A stretch of 64,000 bases of DNA. Origin: Conus ventricosus. Its lineage: Eukaryota > Mollusca > Gastropoda > Neogastropoda > Conidae. Each line of letters opens with the position of its first letter. Within the stretch, counting starts at the first letter, position 1. A program made the translations under genes and the position numbers. The notes below the pieces were generated by a model that did not search any database, had not been told where the DNA came from, and saw only the letters and a program-made list of their open reading frames with translations. Positions 20,887 through 32,790 of this stretch are shown piece after piece. The DNA lies in contig CM031614.1 in NCBI GenBank assembly GCA_018398815.1, positions 50,275,718 through 50,339,717 of the forward strand, in the 5' to 3' direction.

Positions 20887-21990
20887 ATGGAAGGGAGGAG
20901 TGAAAATTTATGTTTCGGTCCTGGGACGAATAGTGAAAAGGCTTTTTTGATACGCATCGCTCAACGGCCCCACTGTTGCATGAATTTAAATGAAATAAAA
21001 GGGTTTAATCATTTTACAAATTTAGGCCTAAACCCCCGATTTTCCTATTGATTTTTAGTAATAAAAAAAGGCCCTTTTTATTGAAAAAAAAAAAAAACAA
21101 GGAAAAATTTTCGGTTAAAGAAAACGAGACCCAAAGTTTTGGGCATGGAAAAAATTGACAAAGACTTTGAGGGCCGACGTGCCTTGGTTGTTGACCCCTT
21201 AAAAAAAGGGGGGAGTTGCTAAACTTCAAAACATACAAAAAGAACCCAACAGATAGCCCAAAAACAAAAAAGGAATTAAAGAAAATTAAACGCAGCAGAC
21301 AAAAAAAGAAGCAGAAAACCCCTTTTCAGAAGAAACAGCATTAAAAACAATACACGATTTACCCCTCCCAGGAGAAAAAAGCACTGATGTGCTTTGGAAC
21401 AATTTAAAGGGGAATTAACAAACAAATTTTGCAAAACTGGGTGAACGTGAGCTAAAAAAGAGAAAAAGAAAAATCGTTGAGGTGATGACGCCAAATTGGG
21501 GATGATATTAAAGAAAGAATAACCCAAAGACTAAAAGATCTTGAACAAGAAAATTGGGAAACTAGAAATTTTGCTACAACCGAGAAAAAATTAGAACTCA
21601 AGTGGCAGGGAAAAAGAGAAATTCCAAAGAATTTTTTAAAGAAGACAAACGCTAGCAGAACGAACGAACACTGTTTATGAGCTAGGAGTCCCTTGCAAGC
21701 GTTATAAAAAGCCTTGGTTTGCAATAAAAAACACGGGATGGCTATTACAGGCGGCGGGGGTCAAATCCCAGGCCTCCATCGCCATGCCACCATCACCGCT
21801 GAAAAATCATGGGGGAAATAAAAAAGTTATCATCTTGGGGCTTTTAAAAAAATTAGCCAGTAAAGCCCTGGAGCTTTACCTGGTATTTTGGGGGGGTTTT
21901 TACTGGTTTGTTCTGCAGCAAAATAGTTTTGGTTTTTGGTGGCACTTAGGGATTAGTTTTCTTAAAAGTTGGGTTACCTTTTGTAAAAAA
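20887..21990 (+). pseudogene. Copy-2 homologue of the coiled-coil/proline/membrane protein
   Basis: Begins at an ATG at 20887, aligned with 5358, and ends near 21990, aligned with 6551. The CATCACCGCTGAAAAATCATGGG segment near 21790 matches copy 1 near 6330. The frame is destroyed by indels, so it cannot tell whether the TAG of copy 1 was present here. Confidence 0.6.
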
Positions 21991-22760
21991 AGAAGGAGTA
22001 ACCTAGGCCCGTTAACCCCAAAAAAAGTGCGTCTTTTCTATTTGGGCATTTTTTTTTTGACTTCTTCAACACCCTTGGGCTTTGGGGCCACGGGGGTTGG
22101 ATGATTTTTTTTGGGGTTTTTTTTTACTGCTTGCAATATTTCTGGTCAGAATTATTTTGTTTTTTTTTTTCCCATTTTTGTTCATTGCCTGCCACAAGGA
22201 TTCATTGTTGTAGTTTTTTATTGTTCTACCGGGTTTAGGTCAGAAGGGGATATTAAAACCGTGCAACAGCAAAAATTTCTTTCGACTTCCCTATTGTAAA
22301 ACATTTTGGGCCTTTTAATACTTTAAAGGGAAACAATGAGAATTAAAGGCTCCCCTAAATTTGCCAAGTACTTTTTTGTGTCAAAGCATGAAAAGGATCA
22401 GTTTGTCGACCTTGTCTGGCTTGCGAAACCCAGATAACACCAAAAAATTTAATACGAAAAGGTTTGTTTATTGTTCTTCCCCCTTTAGTTAGGCCTTGAA
22501 GTGTCTAGATAAATGTTGTCCATCTGTTTTATGCTCTTTCTCTAAGCCCCGGGGGAACAGCTGGCCTGAGGAAAAATGTGTAAGGAGGAGCCGTCATCTT
22601 TTTTTTCTGGCACGCCAAAAATAAGGGGGCCCGCCATGTTAAGGCCAACTTTTGTTAAAATCTGTCTTAAATTTAATATTTAATTTTGTTACGATCCCTT
22701 TTAAAACCTTTGGGTTTTTCGGTTCTGAAAGGGATTAAACGGTTTGTCTTTGGAATGGCG
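21985..22760 (-). pseudogene. Copy-2 homologues of the two small genes 6522-7350
   Basis: Similarity continues through the tail-anchored gene (about 21990-22210) and the unknown protein (about 22190-22760), for example TGCCTGCCACAAGGATTCATT near 22190. Frames are broken. Recognisable similarity to copy 1 ends here, at about the same place where the DIRS-type element starts in copy 1. Confidence 0.6.
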
Positions 22761-22779
22761 TTGCAGTTCAGTCAAAAAC

Positions 22780-25250
22780 GTTGAAGGGTAAAAAAAAATG
22801 AAAAATTACATGACCTCCAAAGGATCAGGTGATTTTAAAAGTCAGCAACGACACTCCACCCCGTATTTGGCAAAAAACCGCAAATTTAAAGGGTTTTGAT
22901 AAACTGCATCGGTGACTAAACCCAATTTCGGATGTAGTCTTTTTTAAAAGGGGGTTTAAGATTTGTTAAAAGGGTCTCCTTTTTTGAAAAATTCGTCGGG
23001 TCACAGAAAAGTGAGGGGGTCAGTTGTTATATTTTTAAGATTGTAGTGCGGCCCCAACAGAAAAATTTTGCCAGATTTTGAAAGCACTCATTTTTAATTT
23101 GTTTTTTAAAAAATTTTTAAAATAACAACTCAAGACAGCCCTTGTTTTTGAAAAGTTTGATAACAATTGGGGGAAACCCAAAAAGGTGCGTCCTGAAATA
23201 TTTTCAAAGTTAGGTTTAATATAACTAAACCAAGGGGGGAAAAAAATTCAAAAAATTGCAAACCGGGGCCAAGAGCCCGTTAACAACCCGTGGTTTTTAC
23301 GGGTTTTTTACAAAGAAGCAATGGTACTTCGATATTACCCCAAATTAACAAGCGAATCGAAAACAATGTTATCATTCAAACCGAAAAAGAGAAGTAAGTT
23401 TTTTTTTAGTAAAGAGCAGCTAAAAGTTTGGCTTTTCAGCGACAACATGATTTAGGTTACACCCAAAAAACTACTTAGAGGGAGAAATCCCCCTCGATCT
23501 TGCATTTCTTCATTATCTAGTTTTATTTGGTGAGTGAGCAGATAAATTATATATGGGGGCCCCAAAAAGTTTTAAGGCTCTTCCCCTCGGGGAAAATCAT
23601 ATTGCGTTTAAATTACACAATTCCCAATTTTCAGTTTAAAAGATTGTTTGTGGGGGGGGTCGGTCCTTTTATAAAAAATCAAAGACAAAAACAGGAAAAG
23701 TTGTGAAATGTGATAACCGACTTTTTTTAGAAAAAAAAATAATAAACTGTACTAAAAAATAATGTGCGGGGGCCGAGAATCAAGGAGTTTTCATTGCCCC
23801 TGTAGGTGTATAACTTTGTTAAAAGCCTTTTCGACGTTGAGGACTTTTAAAGAAAGGTGAAAAAGGGTTTGTATGGTTTTGAGTAAAATAAAGATGGTGA
23901 TTTTAAAGCAAAGGGTTGGGGACAGAAAAGGTTTCTAAACAGAACAACTACGCAATGAGAAGCAAATAATGTTGGGCCCTTTGAATATAAAAAAGTTCGA
24001 AAACCGACCCCAAAGGCACTTGGGAACCCTATTTTGAAAGGGAAATAAAATTTAATTTTAAGCCCATTTACATTTTTTAGCCGCAAAAAAATTTCAGAAA
24101 AAATTAACTCTGGCCCTTTACATGTAAGTCTTATGCCGGCGAAATAGTCGGGGAAAAAGGGTTTAAATAAAGCCCCTATGGGAAAAAAAAATAATCCTCC
24201 CCCGAAGAAAACGGTTTTAAAAAAAAGCTTCTCCAAAAATTTCAGTTTCTTTCCAAGCAAAAAATTAGGGGACACGTTTTTACAATGAATTTGAAATTTC
24301 TTCTTTTAAAATGTGGAAGGGGGTGGGGTGTGGGCGTTAGTGACGACCTTAAAAAAGGAATTAATATTGCTGGCAAAACTTAGACGTTAAACCCCCTTAA
24401 AGTTGTTGTCGTCGTTTCACAAATGGTTTGAGGTTTTTGGTCTAACAAACAACAAAATCAAGTTGACTTAAATAGAACTCACAGAACGAAAATTTGGGTT
24501 TAAACTTTAACATTTTGGTCTTGGATTTTTTTTATTGAAAAGGTTTTGACAGAAAGTATGAAAAAATTTAAAAACTGGATTGATTAAATCCCCTTATAAA
24601 AATTGGGGAGTTTAAAAATTTTTGACAAAAACTCCCCCTTGCTCATTTATTTGTGGGCAAATGGTGTGGAAAAAAAATATTTGTCCCGACCCTTTACAAA
24701 AAGTTTATGTTATAATTTTGCAATTGAATTTTCTGTCCAAATTTTAAAAGGGAAAAAAGATTCTGATAAAGGGGGTTTTTATGGGCAGATGATAACATAT
24801 ATTTAGTTTATCCTGCAAAAAACTGGTGGTGTTTTGAACAGTTTTATAGACTGTTGAAGGAAAAGCAGACATATTTATTATGATGATGTTCAGCGAAAGA
24901 GACAAAGTTAAAAAAAGAAACACTTTGTCAAAATGGCTTTCATGGAAGACATGCTGGGGTAAAGGGGTTTGGATTTTATGTCAAAAATATAACTCGTTTT
25001 AAAAGCTTTTGAGAGCGTTTAAAAAGTAGTTTTTTTTCACATGAAAGACAAGACTCATTTGACGAATGTCTGCGTGAAAATATTTATTGAAAAAGACAAG
25101 AAAACCCCAGGTTTTAAAAAAAAACGAAAATTGAAAAGTTTTTTTAATTGTTTGAAAAAGATAATCCTACCCAGTATGTTTTTTTGTAGGGGCGTTTTTT
25201 TTGGTTATTTAAGTCATGCTTTGTAGAGAAAGGTAATATCCGTTTTGGGT
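22780..25250. other. Probable further virus-element coding sequence, unreadable
   Basis: Homopolymer-laden sequence with fragments of open frame on the + strand (for example 24603-24806 and 25041-25226), lysine/phenylalanine-rich as A/T-rich viral genes would be. A packaging ATPase and a protease would be expected in a complete element. I looked for Walker A and cysteine-protease motifs and could not identify them. No assignment is supported. Confidence 0.4.
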
Positions 25251-25439
25251 CGCCGGGTTTTACCCGGGCCAAGGCCGGGGAGGGTTTACTAGGAGAGAAC
25301 TTTAAAAAGCCCCTTTTTTGGAGTCGCCCCGGGGGAGCCCGGGGCCCAAAGGGCCCGGGTGAGGGGTTTTCTAGGAAGAACTATAAAAGCCCCTTTTGGG
25401 TCGCCCGCTGATACCGGCCAGGCCCGGTTTTAAGGGGGG

Positions 25440-26063
25440 TGAGCCAAAGCGGGGTTTTTATAGTTTCCCCCCCCCTCCCCTCTCTCATTCTCTTCTCTCT
25501 TCTCTCTCTCTCTCTCTCTCTTTTCTCTCTTTAAGTTTAAATCTTTTCTTATTATCTTCTCCCCCCCCTCTCTCTCTTAATTTGTTCATAATATTAAGAT
25601 GCTTTTTAAAATCTCTCTCTTCTCTTATCATTCTTTTTTAAATATTTAAAACATTTTGAATCTCTCTCTCTCTCTCTTTCCCCTCCTTCTCTCCCCCTTC
25701 TTTCTCTCTCTCTCTTTTCAAAATATTAAGTTTTTTAATCTCTCTCCTCTCTTCTCCTTCTCTCTCTCTCTCTTCTCTCTCTCTCTCTTTTTAATCCCCC
25801 CGATATTAAAGCATTTTTGAATCCCCTTTTTCCTCCTCTTCTCTCCTCCTCTCTCTTTCCCCCTTCTCCCCTCCCCCTTTTTTTTTTTGTTTTTTCCTTC
25901 CCCCTCCTTCTCTCTCTTTTCTGTCTTTCTTTTATTCCCCCCCATTATTTTTTCCTCTCTTCTTCTCTCTCTTTCTTTTTTTTTCCTTCCTCTCCTTCTC
26001 TTCCCCTTTTCTCTCTCTTTATTCCCCCAAAATTAAAATGTTTGAATTTTACTCCTCTCTCTC
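25440..26063 (+). repeat. Pyrimidine (CT/CTT/CCCC) microsatellite running into the gap
   Basis: About 620 bases of TCTCTC with C-runs and short ATATTAAGTTTTT-like interruptions that recur roughly every 80-90 bp. The long frames through it and through the Ns are artefacts. Confidence 0.9.
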
Positions 26064-27063
26064 NNNNNNNNNNNNNNNNNNNNNNNNNNNNNNNNNNNNN
26101 NNNNNNNNNNNNNNNNNNNNNNNNNNNNNNNNNNNNNNNNNNNNNNNNNNNNNNNNNNNNNNNNNNNNNNNNNNNNNNNNNNNNNNNNNNNNNNNNNNNN
26201 NNNNNNNNNNNNNNNNNNNNNNNNNNNNNNNNNNNNNNNNNNNNNNNNNNNNNNNNNNNNNNNNNNNNNNNNNNNNNNNNNNNNNNNNNNNNNNNNNNNN
26301 NNNNNNNNNNNNNNNNNNNNNNNNNNNNNNNNNNNNNNNNNNNNNNNNNNNNNNNNNNNNNNNNNNNNNNNNNNNNNNNNNNNNNNNNNNNNNNNNNNNN
26401 NNNNNNNNNNNNNNNNNNNNNNNNNNNNNNNNNNNNNNNNNNNNNNNNNNNNNNNNNNNNNNNNNNNNNNNNNNNNNNNNNNNNNNNNNNNNNNNNNNNN
26501 NNNNNNNNNNNNNNNNNNNNNNNNNNNNNNNNNNNNNNNNNNNNNNNNNNNNNNNNNNNNNNNNNNNNNNNNNNNNNNNNNNNNNNNNNNNNNNNNNNNN
26601 NNNNNNNNNNNNNNNNNNNNNNNNNNNNNNNNNNNNNNNNNNNNNNNNNNNNNNNNNNNNNNNNNNNNNNNNNNNNNNNNNNNNNNNNNNNNNNNNNNNN
26701 NNNNNNNNNNNNNNNNNNNNNNNNNNNNNNNNNNNNNNNNNNNNNNNNNNNNNNNNNNNNNNNNNNNNNNNNNNNNNNNNNNNNNNNNNNNNNNNNNNNN
26801 NNNNNNNNNNNNNNNNNNNNNNNNNNNNNNNNNNNNNNNNNNNNNNNNNNNNNNNNNNNNNNNNNNNNNNNNNNNNNNNNNNNNNNNNNNNNNNNNNNNN
26901 NNNNNNNNNNNNNNNNNNNNNNNNNNNNNNNNNNNNNNNNNNNNNNNNNNNNNNNNNNNNNNNNNNNNNNNNNNNNNNNNNNNNNNNNNNNNNNNNNNNN
27001 NNNNNNNNNNNNNNNNNNNNNNNNNNNNNNNNNNNNNNNNNNNNNNNNNNNNNNNNNNNNNNN
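26064..27063. other. Assembly gap (1000 N)
   Basis: Exactly 1000 Ns between a CT-rich and a GA-rich microsatellite, so this is a scaffold join of unknown real size. The purine strand switches across the gap, so the orientation of the join is not proven by the repeat. Confidence 1.
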
Positions 27064-27168
27064 AAGGAAGAGTGGGGTGGGTCGAGAGGGAGAGAGGGAA
27101 GAGAGAGACAGAGAGAGAGAGAGAGAGGGGGGGAGGAAGAGAGAGAGAGAGAGAGAGAGAGAGAAACT
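27064..27168 (+). repeat. GA microsatellite
   Basis: GAGAGA runs with GGGG interruptions, directly after the gap. Confidence 0.9.
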
Positions 27169-27359
27169 GAACACTGAACACGAACACTTTTAATGTCATT
27201 GGCTATACAGCCTTTGTGACATGGGGTGTGCAATCAAAAGAACAAAACAAAATAAGGCAAGGTAACAAGTCCAAAACAGACATGTAAGAAATTGAATGCT
27301 TGGCTTCAAGCAAAATAGACCTGCACCGAGACCATCCAAAATAAACGCCATTCTAAAGA

Positions 27360-28140
27360 AGTAGCATGAATCACGTAGATCTTCTCCAGAATTCGCGTTC
27401 TTTACTAATTACATTAGTTCGAGTAGTTAGTTGTTTGTTTCTGATGTTCAAAGCTTCTGCAATATACCTTGCAAGAGATTTCATAGAATCATCGTCATAG
27501 TTCAGTTTTAGCACACCAACTATGTCCTCATTTTTAGCACATTGTTTTTCAAAAATTATGCATTTTTCGCGGATACTGCTGTATTCATTACAATGGAATA
27601 GGAAATGCTTCTCATCTTCCTTAAAGGAACCACACATGGACAAGGCGACTGTGTAGATTGGCTCAGTAAGAAACCATTTTTTATGGGCATTCAAACCAAG
27701 AGTTCTGGATCTAAGCCTGGCAAGGCAAATTCTGTGCCACCTGCACGTAATCAATGATACATATTTTTCTGTTCAAATATACTTTTAAAACTAAAAAACC
27801 AACTGTACCGTTCTGTGTTTTCCATTTTGGAATGCCAGTTCTGTTTATAAGAAGCAATCATCATATCTTTAAATTCCAAATAAAATCGTTTTCATATCCA
27901 ACTCCCTGGCACATCCACACAATTTCCAAATCCATTCGTAGTTAGAATCTTCTTGATAAAAAAATACCCAATTTTCTTTCCCCCGATCAAGTTCATTTAA
28001 TAGCATTTGATATGCCTGTTTACAGAGTCTTGAGTAGGTTAACCTCAATAACTTAATCCAATATTTATACATTTAACATACGTCCTGATATATAAAGGGT
28101 ATCTGCCAGTTTCACCATACATTACTGTATTTGACGTATG
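27360..28140 (-). pseudogene. LINE (non-LTR) 3' coding fragment, same family as 34380-36666
   Basis: Minus-strand frames 28072-27869 and 27754-27371, with an outlier frame up to 28140, match in order the C-terminal part of the + strand LINE at 35937-36640: the GRYPLYI start, the QAYQMLLNEL segment, LRSRTLGLNAHKKWF and the final zinc-like DEKHFLFHCNEYSS with IAEALNIR. The RT palm is absent. It is cut at the GA microsatellite at 28141. This shows at least two copies of this LINE within 10 kb. Confidence 0.8.
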
Positions 28141-28146
28141 CAGTGG

Positions 28147-28215
<69 letters not shown>

Positions 28216-28472
28216 AGCTGAATTGAAACTGACGTGCATGCATGACTTAACAGAACAAAACAGATCCACCACACACACACACACACACACCACACACACA
28301 CACACACACACCACACACACACTGACTCCACCACACACACACACACACACACACACACACCACACACAAAACACACACCACACACCACACACACAAAAAC
28401 GCACACACACACACACGCACGCACGCACGCACGCACGCACGCACACACACACCACACACACACACACACACA
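28141..28472 (+). repeat. GA then CA/ACGC microsatellites
   Basis: GA runs at 28141-28216, then CA runs with ACCACACAC interruptions at 28268-28472, including a GCAC tetranucleotide block near 28417-28443. Frames through it are low-complexity shadows. Confidence 0.9.
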
Positions 28473-28499
28473 TGTGTACTCACGATGGTAAAGCCATGG

Positions 28500-29220
28500 T
28501 TCTGTGTCAATATCCACTTCTCATCACATAACTGTTCACTATCACTTTTAAAACACAACACAAAACTGTCTTGTTTGCACATGTCTCGTGGTGTGTCCTA
28601 CACTCTCAGATCAGCGGCTTGTGTTACAGAAGAGTTGTGACACTGACAGGCTTTTGCTGTTGTCCCTCTCCTCTCTCAAACCGCCCCCACCCCCACCCCG
28701 TCCCCCACCCCACACTTTAACATGAAAGTACACTTTGCCCGTATGGAAAAAAAAATCTAAAACAAAAACTATAGTTGATGTTCAGTAGTTACTCTCACTT
28801 CATGTAATAATTTTAAAACCTATATTTATCAATATATGCATAATCTTGGAAATAAAGGTAAATATTTCTAGCTATTATATACACCCATTACAAACATGCA
28901 ATTCAACTTGTATCAGTGAACATATGTCAACTTGAAAGTAACATTATAATGCTCTTACGTTCTATAGGATGATTATGTACACAATTATTTTGTGTCAATT
29001 TGGGATAGTACTTATGTATGCTTTTTCATTTCAACAAATCTTACGTATATGAATTTTCATACCTGTCTCTCCTCTCGCTCTGAAATGGATGATCTGCAAA
29101 AGTCTGCCGGGAAACATATACTTAGAATTTTGTTCAGTGACAAAATATAAAGATGCTTAGGGAAAGAATGTACAAACTGACAATACACAAACGTTTCCCC
29201 GTAATCAGTGCTGTGTTTTT
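28500..29220. other. No gene seen; AT-rich sequence
   Basis: Ordinary AT-rich non-repetitive DNA with no long frame and no recognised motif. 28675-28715 is C-rich. Confidence 0.5.
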
Positions 29221-29223
29221 TTC

Positions 29224-32006
29224 TCACGTGGTGGCAGTATCAGTCCATGAAACTGTGGTGCCACCCAGTGTCAGATGCTCTGTGAGCAGGACTTTGAGCT
29301 GTTGCTGTTTGTTTTTCAAGCCCCAGACTCTTCTCAACAGTGCATTGATTGTGGCGTGTGTCTCCTCGCCTCCTTGCTCTCCCAGCAGTGCCACTCCTGT
29401 CCCCCAGTGTTTGATCCAGGGAACACAGTGATGTTCCAACAGATGTTGTTTTGGAATGATGGCAGTCTTGGGAAACTTTTCTCTGTAAAAAGGCCATGTA
29501 CCGCTTTATGGATGTTTCAATATCTTCAATCTCATCATCACAGATGGCTCTTTGATGCGATATGCGCCGATGAACATCAGAGAAGAGGGCATTCAGCTCA
29601 GTGAACTTGTCACGAATGTTTCTGGATGTATTTAGTAGGGGACCAGCGAGTTGGAATTCTCCTGTCTTTTTTTGCAACACTCTGACAGATGTTTTTGTAC
29701 ACTGGTTCTTTCAGATACTTGTTGCAATGGTTCCCAACAAAGGCCCTGGAATGATAAGCCTGTGGGAAGATCTTGTTTGCCCGCAGAACATCTTCTAGAT
29801 TGCTGTGATTGGCCAGAACGGAATAGCAATGAAGTCGCTGTAGATTTCATTTTCTCACTTCTCCTTGGTTCTTTTTATGCTTTCTTCAAGTTCCTTTGTA
29901 GTTTTACTTCTGGCCTTGGCATGGAGTTGTCTCAGCAGTTTCTTTTTCTTTTCCAATGGCTCTATGCTCTTTACCATGCTGCTGAAACTGTACTGAGAAA
30001 TACTCACAATTGTCAAGAGTGATGTCATCAAGTGAAGCATAATGTCTTGCCAGCCGTTCATCAAGAGCATGGCACTCATCTTCAAGCAGGTCATGGTGTT
30101 TTGACAACACCCAGCAAGATGTGAAGGTAGGGAGGTGTCACCTGCTTCAGTTCTATGTCTAAAACTGGTTTCTGATGACATTGTTGATAGTTTGGCTTTT
30201 GATTTCATTTTTCCTGCACGCTTATACTTCTGATAGTCCCTCTTGATCTGACTGACCGTTCTCTTGCTGATGTTCCTTCATTGTTCTCCAGGGGCAGCTG
30301 CATCTGTGTCTTCGTTGTTGTGCAGTACAGACACGGGTGGATCCCCTGTGCACCTGACAGTCCATACATTTTAGTTAAAAAGTCATAGTCTCCAAAGAGA
30401 AAAAGGCGAGTTTGTTTGCCTCTCCATTCCATGCTTTCAAGGTCTTCAATTTGCTCTTTGTAAGGGTCCAACAGTCTTCTTAGGTTTCAGGGGTGTTTCT
30501 TACATTCAGCAATGGTCATAATGCATGTGTTATGCTTTGAATTAGCGTTCACCAGGTTTGCTATTTGAAGCATCCTTTTAAATGATCCGCCTCCATGGTC
30601 ACCGCCAATCTGATCCAGATTTCGTTCTCTGGAATACTCTCATCATGCCATGTTAATCGGCCTTGATTGTCATAAGCATCCAGCAGTTTGGTGACAAATG
30701 CTGGGACATCCTTAATGCCTGCAGAAGGTGTTTGGAAACCAGTTCCATAATCCCATCGATCTCATTCCAGACCTCCACACTTCTCATCTGACATTCTACT
30801 TCTGCACACTGTGCTTTGACTTGTTCTTTCCTTTCTTTCTGTTCACTGGCAAACTGTACCCGAGCCTCCTATAGAACTGTTTGTGCAGTCTGTACTTTGT
30901 CAAACTGAGGCCAAGTGCCGCACGAAGGGCAGGACCTTGTTTTGCAGTTACAGATACTTGACCGCATTCGCTTCATTAAGAACCAGCTGTTTGCGTACTT
31001 TGCTTGCCGTCTTCAGTTCTGTGCCCTGCTGTTTGGCCGCATCTTGTTCAGTGTCTCCTGATACATTCAAACGAATTTTGTTCATTTCTTTTGCTCGCTT
31101 CTTCCTGAGTGGTGTTCGAGCTTCACTTGATGCTTTCCGAGGTTTTGTAATTTTTTTCAGCACAATCGGCTGTCCACCAGTTTGGCATGTGACAGTCATT
31201 TTATCACTGGACTGTGAGAGCTTAATGCGGGCAAGTTTTGTGAAATAAGCTTCTTCTGTGTTTGTCAGTGGTGCCTTCAGCTGACTCAAAGGCCTGAGGA
31301 TTCTTTTTCTGAACGGAGACAATGCTTTGTCAAGCCAGTTGGAACGGTCTGCACTGATGCCCTCTTGAATCTTTGGGTGGAGTTGATGTGGCATCAGATG
31401 TGACAAAAGGAACATTTTTTTTGACTGGAGATAATGCTTTCATTGATGGCAGCTGGGCAGTCTGCACTAGATACAGTTCTAGGGACTTTTGCCGGAGTTG
31501 ATGTGGCTTCAGATGAGACAGAAAATGAAATATCCCCCATCAAGATCAGAGTTTGATTGGCACTTTCGTTTTGCTGGTTGGGAATACTGTTGAGACGGCA
31601 GTATTTCTTTATATTTTTCTCTGGTCTCCCACCTTTACTCTGCTGTTGAAAGTGAGTGCATAGCGCACACTGACTGACAGATAAACTGGGGTCAAACAGG
31701 TGCCATAATTTTGAGGCTTTTTCAAATTTCTGGCCAATGCACGGCTCTTTGCTGTAGTTGAATGTTTGCGGTTTGTCAGATTTTTCAAAGTTTTTGCACA
31801 AAACACACAAACTATTTTTGAATGTACTTCCTATCTTCCGAACATTCACATTGAAGATTACGTTTATTTCAGAAGCAACACTCAAACACGTTACTTACTG
31901 ATTTGTTTTTATCTTTCTTTGATCTCTTAGACCTTTTCCCACACAGTCTACACAAGACCTTTAAACGTTCAAAATGTTCAGTGAGAGAATGACCGTTTTG
32001 TTCCAT
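29224..32006 (-). pseudogene. DDE-type transposase with RAG1-N-terminus-like zinc region (N-RAG-like element), frameshifted
   Basis: Reads leftward from the ATG at 32006. The N-terminal part has a CRLCG zinc pair, a basic link, INVIFNVNV, a second pair SLCVLCKNF, LWHLF and a third pair CALCTHF followed by GGRPEKN. This has the same order and spacing style as the zinc region before the RAG1 core. The body contains GGDHGGGSFK (near 30590-30610), then LFLFGDYDFLTKMYGLSGAQG with CLYC (near 30330-30400), LLEDECHALDERLARHYAS (near 30040-30100) and finally LLGEQGGEETHATINALLRR (near 29340-29390), an end motif resembling the catalytic-glutamate region. It would be a transposase. At least six frame changes or stops break it. 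Resemblance to molluscan N-RAG-TP elements is from memory; homology of the core to RAG1 is inference. Confidence 0.65.
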
Positions 32007-32020
32007 AATCCTTCGGCCAT

Positions 32021-32023
<3 letters not shown>

Positions 32024-32064
<41 letters not shown>

Positions 32065-32136
32065 GCACGCATGCACGCACGCACGCACGCAGCACGCACG
32101 CACGCACAACACACACCACACACACACACACAAAAC
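32024..32136 (+). repeat. CT, then CACG, then CA microsatellite
   Basis: C8 and CT runs 32024-32060, a GCAC block to about 32105 and CA to 32136, lying just upstream of the transposase start at 32006. Confidence 0.9.
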
Positions 32137-32139
32137 ACC

Positions 32140-32790
32140 CTAATGGTAACTACCAACAACACACTTTAATTTGAATTTGCCGATAGAAATAGTAGTAGTG
32201 ATTGGAAATGAAGTATTATTTTAATTATAATAATTATTCACTTATTATTGTTATGCCTACCACCATTACTGTTATCTAGTAGTATTATTTTGCTTGTAGT
32301 AATTATGTTATCCTCTACGTTTCCCTTTAATTAGCCTACGTTGCTCTACATGCAACCATAGTACATATAAATGTAGCAACAATGAAGAAATATGTATATA
32401 TACAACGGTGTAAATACGGCCCCTTTACAAATGCTAACTAACTTTCATTCACAAAGATTTTTGCCAACGCCTGGCCTACTTCGGCCAAAGATAGTTCGCC
32501 CTCCACCTCCGTCTTTGTTCGGCTTACCAGGCCAACGACGCCGGCCGCGCGCAGCACAGGCTATAGGTTTCGCCGGTCGCAAAGTTCTGTCAGAAAGTTT
32601 TAAACACGAACTTAATTATGGTATCACAGAGAAGAGCGAAATGCCAGCTTTTGTCACACTCTCAAGTACTCACTGCGCTATTGCTCTCGTACAGAAATTA
32701 TAGTCTAAAAACTCTGTACAGTAAATAACTTAAAGATGTTTCACCAGTCTCGAAGCGTCCAAACCACAAACGTGTTCGCTGAGGAAAGAA
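32140..32790. other. No gene seen
   Basis: AT-rich sequence to 32440, then a moderately GC-rich stretch with no recognised frame. It is probably flank of the two transposons on either side. Confidence 0.4.

Larger units (their letters stand above)
12800..25250. mobile_element. Polinton/adintovirus-like element, copy 2
   Basis: Same orientation and gene order as copy 1, but with the end that copy 1 lacks: six small genes (12825-14688) and the integrase (14755-15690), then polymerase, hydrophobic protein, capsid-like gene, coiled-coil/membrane protein and the two small genes, ending near 22760. A further 2.4 kb without a secure assignment follows. From about 15190 onward the sequence is full of homopolymer runs and single-base indels. 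No terminal inverted repeats were identified. Confidence 0.7.

Noticed and set aside
25817..27233. Long open frames of 380-458 codons on both strands
   Set aside because: They exist only because Ns are read as open codons; the ends are CT/GA microsatellite.
28045..28582. Cysteine/valine-rich 100-140-codon frames
   Set aside because: Pure translation of CA/GT microsatellite.
32392..32703. 103-codon plus-strand frame between two transposons
   Set aside because: No recognisable domain, no splice context, proline/arginine-rich by base composition.
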